DNA of 64,000 nt from Massilia sp. PAMC28688 (lineage in GTDB: Bacteria; Pseudomonadota; Gammaproteobacteria; Burkholderiales; Burkholderiaceae_D), in assembly GCF_019443445.1 (NCBI RefSeq), contig NZ_CP080378.1, positions 3,968,001-4,032,000 on the forward strand, given 5' to 3'. Positions 8,900 through 17,011 of this stretch are shown here, piece after piece. Within the stretch, counting starts at the first letter, position 1. Each line of letters opens with the position of its first letter. The notes beneath the pieces were generated by a model, which saw only the letters and a list, made by a program, of their open reading frames with translations, searched no databases and had not been told where the DNA came from. A program made the translations under genes and the position numbers.

Positions 8900-10249
8900 C
8901 TATCTGCGATACGCCTTCCCGTACTTTCCGCCGAGTTTGCCTTTTGCCCAGTCAGCCATCAGATCGTAAAAGCCCGTAGTAATACGAGTATGCTTGCGCG
9001 AAAAATCGGCCGCTTGCTCGTAATTCCACATGCCGTGGTCTGTATCGGGGAAGATATACATTGAGATGTCCTGACCTTTTTTACGCAAATTCGACAGCCG
9101 CTCTACGGTCAGCGCAATAGGGGCTTGCCGGTCTTCATCTGCCAATGCCCACATGTGCGGCACATCGACATTTTTTAGGACTTGCATGGGATTTTGCGAC
9201 CAGTCGACACCCAGCTTATCTAATTGCGGTACGCCATTTTTTCGCAGATCATCCACGGACATACTCAAGTATACGCCGGTGTACCCACCCTTTACAAAAG
9301 GAAACCAAACTTCTTTTCCGAATTTATTCTGGAATTCTGCAAGCTCGTCCAGGCCCTCCTTGTATCCAGACCTCACCAGTCGTCCCGTTATATCCGTCGC
9401 CGCCTTGGCCTTGGCAAGGATGTCGTCGCCATAGCCGCGATCCCGCAATTCCTTCGTGACTTGAGCAGCATCTTGTTCTGCGATGTCAACGACCAAGCCG
9501 TAGCCGATGCCGAGAAACTCTGCCTTGGCACTCACCGCCGCGAGCGGGGCGATCCACCCACCTTGGCTCAAGCCGATCAGTCCGAAACGACCGAAGCGGC
9601 CCTCCGCCAGCCGTTTTGCTTCGCGCGACGCCGCTACTAGGTCATCGGACAGGCGCGGAAAGTTCTGCGTATATTCTCCCTCGGAAAGGCCAGTGCCGCG
9701 CTTGTCATAGACGAACACCGAGACACCCCGTCCCAACATTTGGTAGGGATCGCGCCCGCGATCAATCCAGCCGCCATCTTCCGAACCATGTGCGTAGATG
9801 ACAAGTGGCGTGTTCTTTCCCGCGCCCGGGGGTTCCATCAAGCGGCCGGCGAGCATGACGCCGTTTGACTCGAATCGCGTATTCGATTCAGCAACGGCAA
9901 CTTTTGGCCAGGTCTGCTTTGCGCCAACAAGAACCGCACCTTGTCCACACTCGACCAGCGCGTTGGCATGCTGCGTGTTGCCGACAATCCCGTCGCTAAA
10001 AGTATAGTCAAATCCTCTGTCCGCTTTAGTAATAGCGACGAATGTCGCCTTATTCATTCGGAAAATACCCGTCTCACAAGGAGCTGATCTAAATGGGTTA
10101 GACGCGGTGCTTGCATGTTCAAGCGATCTATTATCGTGAATTGATGCGCCAGTCACCTTGGCCTCTGACACGCTCTTAATATCCTCGGCGAAGGAGACGG
10201 AACCTGCCAGCAGGGATGCGGCTAACAGGGCGGACGACGGTATTTTCAT
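8900..10249 (-). CDS. Secreted alpha/beta hydrolase
   Basis: 449 aa with a signal peptide (residues 1-21). The hydrolase fold begins at about 145 (LVIYAHGSEDGGW, oxyanion region), with nucleophile elbow GLSQGG (Ser228) and a C-terminal FPDTDHG that supplies the catalytic His. The 120-residue N-terminal part is unassigned and contains two Cys. It resembles serine esterase/peptidase-like secreted hydrolases. It is lower in GC than its neighbours and lies between a decayed transposon end and the intact transposon genes, so it may be cargo or a bystander. Confidence 0.85.
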   Translation of the reverse strand: MKIPSSALLAASLLAGSVSFAEDIKSVSEAKVTGASIHDNRSLEHASTASNPFRSAPCETGIFRMNKATFVAITKADRGFDYTFSDGIVGNTQHANALVECGQGAVLVGAKQTWPKVAVAESNTRFESNGVMLAGRLMEPPGAGKNTPLVIYAHGSEDGGWIDRGRDPYQMLGRGVSVFVYDKRGTGLSEGEYTQNFPRLSDDLVAASREAKRLAEGRFGRFGLIGLSQGGWIAPLAAVSAKAEFLGIGYGLVVDIAEQDAAQVTKELRDRGYGDDILAKAKAATDITGRLVRSGYKEGLDELAEFQNKFGKEVWFPFVKGGYTGVYLSMSVDDLRKNGVPQLDKLGVDWSQNPMQVLKNVDVPHMWALADEDRQAPIALTVERLSNLRKKGQDISMYIFPDTDHGMWNYEQAADFSRKHTRITTGFYDLMADWAKGKLGGKYGKAYRR

Positions 10250-10593
10250 GGGTTCTCCAGTAGGAATGATTGTAAGAAATGTTATGCGATAGCGTCGTTA
10301 CCAATTCACAAAATCCGATGAACAAGAGAATTTGATGGCTCAAACCGAGAATTCCGGTATTAGCCGCTGATTAATCACAGAGATTTCCTTCTAGGTGACG
10401 TAGTTTTCCGAATTTTGCGGTTGTCCCTCAATTGAGCCGCTCTACCGTACTTTCCAAGAAACGAGGGTTTGTTGCACTCCCGCGAGCGGCCGGCGTGCGG
10501 CGGGCATCCCAAGCACACCGACAATCCACAATCCCTTTCCAATATTCAAAGTCCAGCTATACTGAATTTTCGTGATTTATTGGACAAGTCGCC
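10250..10593. other. Intergenic region upstream of resolvase; no recognisable transposon left end
   Basis: AT-richer DNA without a convincing ORF. I looked for the ACC(T/A)GCATT repeats of the right end and found none. GTCCA at 10551 and TGGAC at 10581 flank an AT-rich stretch immediately before the resolvase start, which could be part of a resolvase (res) site. The element's left end is either different in sequence or lost. Confidence 0.4.
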
Positions 10594-11169
10594 ATGCTGA
10601 TCGGCTACGCCCGTGTATCCACCGACGACCAGAACCTGGACTTGCAGCGCGATGCGTTGCAAGCGGCTGGCTGCGAGCGGGTCTTTGAGGACATGGTGAG
10701 CGGCGCGAGGGCGGACCGCTCCGGGCTGGCCACCCTCATGAGCATGCTGCGTGCCGGCGACACGGTGGTCATCTGGCGGCTGGATCGGCTGGGCCGGTCG
10801 CTCAAGAACCTGATCGAGCTGGTGGAGCGACTGGAGGCCACCAAGGTCGGGCTGCGCAGCCTGCAAGAAAATATCGACACCACGTCGAGCGGCGGTAAGC
10901 TGGTCTTTCACCTGTTCGGCGCACTGGCCGAGTTCGAGCGCAACCTGATCCGCGAACGGACACAGGCCGGACTGGTTGCGGCGCGCGCGCGCGGCCGCAT
11001 GGGCGGGCGGCCGAAGCGACTAGACCCGGCCAAGCTCGCGCTTGCCCTTAAACTGCACCGGGAGCGGAATCATACCGTTGAAGAAATCTGCAAGATGATG
11101 GGAATTTCAAAATCCACGCTCTACAACTATCTCGACAAGGCTGAGAGCGATGGCGGCCGGGTGGCGTAA
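10594..11169 (+). CDS. Serine resolvase/invertase
   Basis: 191 aa. The N-terminal catalytic domain starts MLIGYARVS with Ser9 as the nucleophile, followed by the RLDRLGRS motif, and FHLFGALAEFERNLIRERT, the long E helix. The C-terminal helix-turn-helix (MMGISKSTLYNYL) binds the recombination site. Full length for the Tn3/Tn5053-type resolvase family. It probably resolves cointegrates made by the downstream transposase. Its end overlaps the transposase start by 20 nt. Confidence 0.93.
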   Translation: MLIGYARVSTDDQNLDLQRDALQAAGCERVFEDMVSGARADRSGLATLMSMLRAGDTVVIWRLDRLGRSLKNLIELVERLEATKVGLRSLQENIDTTSSGGKLVFHLFGALAEFERNLIRERTQAGLVAARARGRMGGRPKRLDPAKLALALKLHRERNHTVEEICKMMGISKSTLYNYLDKAESDGGRVA

Positions 11170-12808
11170 GCAGATCCCGGTCGAATCGCTGCTGCAATTG
11201 CGGCAGCGGCTTGACCGTCTGCCTCACAAAAGTCCGGAGCGTGCGGCCCAGGTGCGCGCCATGTCCGAACTGTACGGCATCTCCACCACGTCCGTGTATC
11301 GCGCCCTGAAGGATTTTCTGAAGCCACGCGTAATCCATCGCACCGATCACGGCAAGCCGCGCGTGCTGCCGAAATCCGAACTGGAGAGGTATTGCGAACT
11401 AGTTGCGGCCCTCAAGCTGCGCACCACCAACAAGCAGGGCCGCCACCTGTCCACGAAGCGCGCCATCGAGCTGTTAGAGGAATATGGTGTCGAGACAGCG
11501 CAGGGGCTGGTACGCTCGCCACAAGGCGTGCTTACGCGCAGCACGGTCAACCAGTACCTCACACTTTGGCACCTCGACCAGCCGCGTCTACGCCGGCAAC
11601 CGCCAGCTGTGCGCTTCCAGGCCGAGCACAGCAACGACTGCTGGCAATTCGACATGTCGCCGTCCGACCTCAAACGGATCGACAAGCCGGACTGGATCGA
11701 ACCTGGCAAGGGCGAGCCGACGCTGATGCTGTACAGCGTCGTGGACGACCGCAGCGGCGTGGCCTACCAGGAGTATCGCTGTGTCTATGGCGAGGATGCG
11801 GAGTCGGCGCTGCGGTTCCTTTTCAACGCGATGGCGGCGAAGGCCGACCCCGAATACCCGTTCCAGGGGCGGCCACTGATGATCTACCTGGACAACGGCC
11901 CTGTCGCCAAGAGCCGCGTATTCCAGAATGTGATGCACGCGCTGGGCATCGAGTGGATGACACACATCCCTGCCGGCAAAGACGGCGAGCGGGTCACTGC
12001 GCGCTCCAAGGGGAAAGTCGAGCGACCGTTCCGCACGGTGAAGGAAGCACACGAGACCCTGTACCATTTTCACAAGCCGGAAACCGAGCAACAGGCCAAC
12101 GAATGGCTGTTGCGCTACCTGATGCGCTACATTCGCCAGGATCATCGCTCCGAGCAGCATTCGCGCATCGAGGACTGGCTCGCCAACTTCCCGAGCGGCG
12201 GCATCCGGGAGATGTGCGCCTGGGAGCAGTACTGCCGCTTCGCCCGTGAGCCAGAGCGGCGCCGGGTGGGCGTAGACGCGCGCGTGTTGGTCGAGGGCAC
12301 CAGCTATGAAGTCGAGCCGGACATGGCCGGCGAATATGTGCTGCTGCTGTGGGGGCTGTTCGACAACGAACTGTACGTCGAGTACGAAGGCGTGCGCACT
12401 GGCCCCTACTACCCGGTCGCCGGCCCGATCCCGTTGAACCGCTATCGCGCCTTCAAGCGCGGCGCGGCCGACGTGCGCGCCGACCGTATCCGCACTCTGG
12501 CCGACCAGCTCCAGCTGCCCATCGAGGCGCTGGCCGGCAAGGAGCTGCACTTGGCTCCACTAAATCTACCAGGCGAATTACCGATCCAGCCCTTCGACGC
12601 CGAGGCGCACGAATTTCATTTTGCGAACGTCATCGCCGCCAAGCTGGCGATTGCGGACGAGCTGGCCAGGCCGTTGGCCAAGCTGTCGCAGGATGATCGC
12701 GCCGTCATCGACCAGGTGCTGAGCGAGACGCTGACGCGCAGCATCGTGCTCGCGCGCATACGAGATTATTTCCGAAACAAGAAGACTGGAGAGGACCATG
12801 CGAGTTGA
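11150..12808 (+). CDS. DDE transposase, TniA/TnsB/Mu type
   Basis: 552 aa. Helix-turn-helix segments fill about residues 1-120. An rve-type catalytic core follows with Asp in CWQFDMS, Asp in IYLDNGP and Glu in GKVERPF, the D,D,E triad. A beta-barrel-like C-terminal domain comes next (VDARVLVEGTSYEV). It should cut and join the element's ends, binding the right-end repeats at 14481-14630. It overlaps the resolvase upstream and the ATPase downstream, so the genes are probably co-translated. Confidence 0.9.
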   Translation: MAAGWRKQIPVESLLQLRQRLDRLPHKSPERAAQVRAMSELYGISTTSVYRALKDFLKPRVIHRTDHGKPRVLPKSELERYCELVAALKLRTTNKQGRHLSTKRAIELLEEYGVETAQGLVRSPQGVLTRSTVNQYLTLWHLDQPRLRRQPPAVRFQAEHSNDCWQFDMSPSDLKRIDKPDWIEPGKGEPTLMLYSVVDDRSGVAYQEYRCVYGEDAESALRFLFNAMAAKADPEYPFQGRPLMIYLDNGPVAKSRVFQNVMHALGIEWMTHIPAGKDGERVTARSKGKVERPFRTVKEAHETLYHFHKPETEQQANEWLLRYLMRYIRQDHRSEQHSRIEDWLANFPSGGIREMCAWEQYCRFAREPERRRVGVDARVLVEGTSYEVEPDMAGEYVLLLWGLFDNELYVEYEGVRTGPYYPVAGPIPLNRYRAFKRGAADVRADRIRTLADQLQLPIEALAGKELHLAPLNLPGELPIQPFDAEAHEFHFANVIAAKLAIADELARPLAKLSQDDRAVIDQVLSETLTRSIVLARIRDYFRNKKTGEDHAS

Positions 12809-13769
12809 AGTGATGCAGTACTACGGGCTGACGCAGCCGCTTAGCCAGGCCGGCTACTACGAAACCGACCACCACAAGCAGCTTATCAAGGACATCAAGG
12901 GCGCTACCCTTGAGGGACGGCTGATCGCCGTCTGCGGTGTTGTCGGCAGCGGCAAGACAGTCACGCTGCGCCGCCTCCAGCAGATTTTGAAAGACGAAAA
13001 CCGCGTGGCTGTCGCCAAGTCACTGTCGGTGGAAAAGCACAGCATCAAACTGGCCACCTTGATCTCCACCCTCTACTACGACCTGACGCAGGACAAACAA
13101 GTGCAAATTCCCAAGCAGAGCGAGAAGCGCGAGCGGGAATTGCAGGAGATCGTCAAGAAGGGGAAGCGGCCCGTGGCGCTGTTCGTCGACGAGGCGCACG
13201 ACCTGAACGGCCACACCCTCATCGGCCTCAAGCGCCTGATGGAAGTGGTCGAGGATGCAGGCGGCCGGCTGTCGGTGATTCTGGCCGGCCATCCGAAGCT
13301 GCGCAACGACCTGCGCCGCCCGACCATGGAGGAAATCGGCTACCGCACCGACATCTTCACGCTCGATGGCATCGCCGGCAGCCAGCGCGAATACATCCTG
13401 TGGCTGCTTGGTGCCAGCTCGGCCCCGAACACCGATCCCGAGTCGATCCTGAACGGCGAGGCCATCGATATCCTGGCCACCAAGCTGCGCACACCGCTGC
13501 AAGTCCAACTGCACCTGACACTGGCACTCGAAGCGGGCTACCAGACGGGCGAGAAGCCTGTCACGGCCGCGCTGGTGGAAACCGTGCTGTCTCGCCAGCT
13601 TGACGATCTGGAGCCCACCCTGACCCGCCACGGGTACAGGCTGAAGGACATGGTCGAACAGTTCGACGCCAAGCCGGCGGAAATCCGTGCGCTGTTCAAC
13701 AACAAACTCGAACCGGCGCGCACTGCGGAGCTGCGTGACCGGATGCTTGCCGCTGGCCTGCCCATCTGA
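12798..13769 (+). CDS. AAA+ ATPase, TniB/TnsC type
   Basis: 323 aa. Walker A GVVGSGKT, Walker B PVALFVDEAHDL, and an ExeA/TniB-like AAA+ fold. In Tn7/Tn5053 systems this protein carries target information to the transposase. The start overlaps the transposase end by 11 nt; a second ATG at 12813 is possible. The last 43 bp before the stop are duplicated at 54782-54824 as part of the remnant copy. Confidence 0.88.
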   Translation: MRVEVMQYYGLTQPLSQAGYYETDHHKQLIKDIKGATLEGRLIAVCGVVGSGKTVTLRRLQQILKDENRVAVAKSLSVEKHSIKLATLISTLYYDLTQDKQVQIPKQSEKRERELQEIVKKGKRPVALFVDEAHDLNGHTLIGLKRLMEVVEDAGGRLSVILAGHPKLRNDLRRPTMEEIGYRTDIFTLDGIAGSQREYILWLLGASSAPNTDPESILNGEAIDILATKLRTPLQVQLHLTLALEAGYQTGEKPVTAALVETVLSRQLDDLEPTLTRHGYRLKDMVEQFDAKPAEIRALFNNKLEPARTAELRDRMLAAGLPI

Positions 13770-13777
13770 TTCTGCCC

Positions 13778-14482
13778 ATGAAATTCAAACAATTTACGGT
13801 CGCGTCCTGCTATTCGTCCTTCATGCTGCCGCACGTCCTGTTCGTGGAAGAGCTGGAAGCGCGGAAGAAGGCGGTCATGAGCTGCTGCCTGGCGTGGAAC
13901 ATCAGCCTGTTTCCTAGCGACGAGCAGGAGGACCACATCGAGCGGATTTGGCAAATGGTCGAGGCCGACAACCAGGAGGCACCGCCTCCCGGTCTGGAAC
14001 AGGGATTCAAGCAGGACCTGCGCATGCTGGTCGCACAGAAACAGGAGCTGTTTCCGTGGACGCATACGAATATCCCAAAGGCGGACTTGATCGGAGCGGG
14101 CGTCCACGATGTATTGATGATCGCAACCGGCACCGGCACGGCCGAGGAAATCGAAATCCTTGCCTGGCCGAATCCGACCGGATTGCCGCTCATTATCGAG
14201 CACCTGCGGAGCATCCAGAGCAACACTGCCGCCCAGGTCGGAATGCTGGAGCAGGCCAGCCGCACCCCTGGAGCATTCACCGACATCGAGGCAACTCAGA
14301 TGACGACGGCGTATTGCGTGCAGCGGGCCGATCTGGTCGGCTACCAGCGCATCCTTACGGTCTGGCGCGACACCCAGCCAGCGGCGAGCGTCAAGCGCGT
14401 AATCGGCCACTGGCTGGGTGTGCTGGCCGAAATCGAGGCCGATAGCAAGGCGGTGTTGAACATCCTGGTCAGTTGCAGATAA
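13778..14482 (+). CDS. Unknown transposon protein (234 aa) in the TniQ position
   Basis: 234 aa, 8 nt after the ATPase. I do not recognise a domain. It is mostly helical, acidic, with SCCLAWNISLFPSDEQED near the N-terminus; no zinc-finger Cys/His set as in TniQ/TnsD. An identical, intact copy sits at 54833-55537, and a decayed fragment at 8.8 kb, so the gene travels with the transposon end. By position it may be a target-site or regulatory factor; this is inference only. Confidence 0.8.
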   Translation: MKFKQFTVASCYSSFMLPHVLFVEELEARKKAVMSCCLAWNISLFPSDEQEDHIERIWQMVEADNQEAPPPGLEQGFKQDLRMLVAQKQELFPWTHTNIPKADLIGAGVHDVLMIATGTGTAEEIEILAWPNPTGLPLIIEHLRSIQSNTAAQVGMLEQASRTPGAFTDIEATQMTTAYCVQRADLVGYQRILTVWRDTQPAASVKRVIGHWLGVLAEIEADSKAVLNILVSCR

Positions 14483-14636
14483 TGCTGGTTCGCGACGATG
14501 AAATGCAGGTCGGCGCGGATAAATGCAGGTTCATTTGCAGCTAATGCTGGTTTGATGGGGGCGTGAGTCGCAGTTATTCCTGGCCGAAAATCGGCTGGAA
14601 TGCTGGTCGGGCGCGTTTCAAATGCAGGTCACTACA
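14481..14636 (-). repeat. Transposon right end with six transposase-binding repeats
   Basis: Read inward from 14636 (TGTAGTG), the motif (A/G)ACC(T/A)GCATT occurs at offsets 7, 29, 86, 106, 126 and 147, an outer pair and an inner group of four with 20-22 bp steps. Such arrays are the hallmark of TnsB/TniA binding sites. The array starts immediately at the stop codon of the 234-aa gene. Confidence 0.8.
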
Positions 14637-15286
14637 TTTAGACGTGGCCCCACGGGCCGTGTCGTTTTGTTGATCCCGTGCTGCCAGTTGGCCTGCGTGC
14701 GGCCACACATGAGTAACAGACTCCCGGCCGTGAGGTCGAGCTTGACCATCTGCGAGGTTCGCTTGTGTTTCAGAACAAACGTTCTCGTGTCGCCGAAGCT
14801 CACGGACGCGATGGCTGGCTCTGGCCCCAGTTCAGGTTCGTCGTCGCTGTGCATGCCTATGCTGTCGCGACCATCGCGGTAGTAGTTGAGCAGCACGCTG
14901 TTGAAACAAAGGCCGGTGACATTCTCCACAACAGACTGTATTTGCTGCACCAAGGGTGAGCACGGCCCAGCCGGCATCATCACCCCCGAATATGTGTAAT
15001 CGGCTGCGCCTTGCCACGATGTCAAACGCGGCTGAAGGAACCGCTTGCCCAACACAGTGATGGAGTCGGCGCGCCACGCTGTCTCGTCGATCAGCTGAGC
15101 CAAGATCGCGTCGTTGTCGAGCTGAAGCGGCAACTGCTCCATCATGAACAACTCGCCATCCGGAAGTGGAATGGGAAGTAAGGACTCCCCCGTAGCAAAC
15201 AGATCGAGCATCGGCGCCCCCGCTCCACCCGCCCCTGGTTGACCACTGTCTTCCGCGCATGCCAACGCTTTTTTCTTCGCAAACAT
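14618..15286 (-). CDS. AlkB-type Fe(II)/2-oxoglutarate dioxygenase, C-terminus replaced by transposon DNA
   Basis: 222 aa, AlkB family of DNA/RNA repair demethylases. The start at 15286 has an AGGAGA site. The jelly-roll core has LLNYYRDGRDSIGMHSDDEP (the HxD metal motif) and the distal His in WQHGI. After GPRLN the normal RxNxTxR tail should follow. Instead the frame runs across 14636 into the transposon end and adds VVTCI before a stop. The second Arg of the 2-oxoglutarate-binding motif is therefore lost and the protein is probably inactive. The missing 3' part is not found elsewhere in the window. Confidence 0.85.
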   Translation of the reverse strand: MFAKKKALACAEDSGQPGAGGAGAPMLDLFATGESLLPIPLPDGELFMMEQLPLQLDNDAILAQLIDETAWRADSITVLGKRFLQPRLTSWQGAADYTYSGVMMPAGPCSPLVQQIQSVVENVTGLCFNSVLLNYYRDGRDSIGMHSDDEPELGPEPAIASVSFGDTRTFVLKHKRTSQMVKLDLTAGSLLLMCGRTQANWQHGINKTTRPVGPRLNVVTCI

Positions 15287-15305
15287 TTTTGTCTCCTTTA
15301 GACTG

Positions 15306-15740
15306 TTAGAAGTGATTGTCGTCGCCAGGGTTTCCCCTGGCTTTGCAAGATGTCTGAGCCGGAAGTTGATTTTGACCTTGGTGTTGGTGATTCATGTTGG
15401 TATCCCCTTTTCGCAGTGTCCTTGCTTCGCTGAGTGCCTTTCGCCGTGCTTGCCCGTAGGAAGGCCAGCCGTGAGAGGCGGGGGGCAAGGGCGGCACCGG
15501 AGGCTGCAGCGCAAGCGAGCGCAGCGAGTGCGAACGGGCGAGGATGACGGGGCCGCAGGCCCGGACGCTTGCTGCCCGCCGCGGCTGGCCTACCTTCCAG
15601 GGCATGCGAAAGGACTCGGGCGCAGCAACCACCAGCAACGATCCCAACATGAGCTCAATCTGGACGGTCACGCCGTCGGGAGGGGGAGTGGCCCACGCCT
15701 GGTCAAATCTTCCCATCCAGCGAAGTAAATTTGACCACAC
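15306..15740 (-). CDS. Doubtful ORF upstream of alkB
   Basis: 144 codons, Arg/Pro/Ala-rich and without a recognisable domain. It ends 19 nt before the alkB start. Composition and lack of conserved features suggest it could be non-coding or part of a decayed repeat element. Reported because it is the only open frame in this stretch. Confidence 0.2.
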   Translation of the reverse strand: MWSNLLRWMGRFDQAWATPPPDGVTVQIELMLGSLLVVAAPESFRMPWKVGQPRRAASVRACGPVILARSHSLRSLALQPPVPPLPPASHGWPSYGQARRKALSEARTLRKGDTNMNHQHQGQNQLPAQTSCKARGNPGDDNHF

Positions 15741-16796
15741 CCTCGCATCACTAAGTCGTTGAAAAATGACGATTCTTCATTCTGACCCGTCCAGATTTAC
15801 CTCGCGCTGTCGCGAACTAAATTTGAGACCCGCCGACGGCGCGAACTAAATTTGATACTCGCCGAAGACGCGTGGCTCCTCCCTAGGACAACACCGCAGT
15901 CGACCGTACTGCACTCTCGTTGTTCCCGTACCTTCGACGCCTTGCGCGCCAGCTCAACCTCTCGTCCGGTTCTGTCGGATTTCTTCGACACTGAGCATCT
16001 AACGGGCTTGACACCATGAGCCGCTCCAGCGGCACCAGATTAGGAAAGCTGTCGACCGGGTGCGCCATTAGGATGTTCGTGACATACGGGTAGGTGGCGA
16101 GGTATCGCATGTATGCAAGTGAACATTATAGCGATAATGTCCATAGACCTGGACGTTTCGTGAGGAACAAAAGGCGGCCCTTACTGTTCCGACGCGGCCC
16201 GGGACGCGATTAAGCGAGGCACGAAAAGGCGATCTTCCGCACCAACGTTCACCGCACTCGACTGCGCGGTGCCTCTCCCCGCCAGCGAATTCCTTCAACG
16301 AGATGTCCTCCTTAGCTAGTTCAGGGCTGGCGTAGAGTCGTCGACTCGCTACAGGGTCGAAATTGTCGTCGAGGTCTCCATTTAAGCCAACCATGCCACT
16401 TACTTAGGGTGGGGCGTCAAAAGCTTCAGCGGCAATTTCCGTTCGGCCGGGTCTTTCACCATCTTCCGCGTCAACGGTGCGAGGTTGCCAACGGAACGCG
16501 GCTGCTCCGCTGTTTCGACACTATCCAGAATGTGATAAATCCATGCTTGAGAAATATAATTAAAAAATTCTGTTCGAAAGATTTCGAGAGAATGTATGGA
16601 AGATAAGTGTGCTAGAGCGCAATCTGACACGCTTGAGTAACCATCTATCGTTCAATCGTCTGGCCTCGATGGAGCAGAACATGATGCATCTCGATCGCAG
16701 CGCGCCGCAGGCAAGCTCGTAGGGACCGTCGAACTGAAAAGAGCAGTGCGATAATCTTTAATTTAGAAGATTGACAAACAAATCATTTGGGAACTC
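15741..16796. other. Long intergenic region; no supported gene
   Basis: About 1 kb between the alkB remnant area and the NRPS operon promoter. GC is lower than in neighbouring genes. Short frames exist on both strands but none shows a domain, good start or codon bias. Apart from the tandem repeats at 15811-15865 I see nothing defined. Confidence 0.4.
15811..15865. repeat. Two tandem 26-bp imperfect repeats
   Basis: CGCGAACTAAATTTGA followed by GACCCGCCGA at 15811-15836, and the same with TACTCGCCGA at 15840-15865, 29 bp apart. A related stretch (GTAAATTTGACCACACCCTC) lies nearby at 15726. The pattern is like the multiple terminal repeats of an IS21-type element, so this may be a leftover IS end. 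Confidence 0.45.
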
Positions 16797-16805
16797 TGTT
16801 ATAAT
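16797..16805 (+). promoter_or_regulatory. Candidate extended -10 promoter of the NRPS operon
   Basis: TGTTATAAT is a perfect extended -10 (TGn plus TATAAT). A TTGACA lies upstream at 16771 but 23 bp away, too far for a normal -35, so recognition would rest on the extended -10. It lies about 205 bp before the TonB receptor start at 17012, giving a long leader. No convincing Fur box was found. Confidence 0.45.
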
Positions 16806-17011
16806 TTTCACTTCCTGCTTATCCAAGCAGAGGTTTCAAGGGTTGTCGTCCATCACGGTTCCCCCCTATATCTTGCGACCTGCAAAGATTCTCGCGCACT
16901 GCGTCATTTGTGCGACACATGATTTATTCCCTAAACGCTGTAGTTAACCGTCCCAATTCTGGTCCGGGTGGATTGCATCGTTCGTTTAATCGAAATCGTT
17001 TAAGAGATAGT

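Larger units (their letters stand above)
10594..14636 (+). mobile_element. Tn7/Tn5053-like transposon core with right end; left end not found
   Basis: It has four co-directional genes: serine resolvase, DDE transposase, AAA+ ATPase and an unknown 234-aa protein. They overlap or are spaced by at most 8 nt and are followed by a right end carrying six repeats and terminating in CACTACA at 14636. The plan resembles tniR/tniA/tniB of Tn5053/Tn402, but the fourth gene is not a visible TniQ/TnsD. No target-site duplication pairs 14637-14641 (TTTAG) with the only other end-like sequence at 8598 (flank CTACT). The left limit given is the first gene, not a mapped end. Confidence 0.75.

Noticed and set aside
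8598..14636. One composite transposon bounded by the inverted ends at 8598 and 14636
   Set aside because: The left-hand end is a diverged fragment of another copy's right end, and the 5-bp flanks differ, so a single insertion event is not supported.
15741..16796. Fur box before the NRPS operon
   Set aside because: No stretch matched the 19-bp Fur consensus well enough to claim iron control.
16771..16805. Classical sigma-70 promoter TTGACA/TATAAT before the NRPS operon
   Set aside because: The spacer is 23 bp, too long. Only the extended -10 is kept.
16982..17003. Repeat of TCGTTTAA before the TonB receptor as an operator
   Set aside because: Only two 8-bp copies with no symmetry; could be chance in an AT-rich leader.
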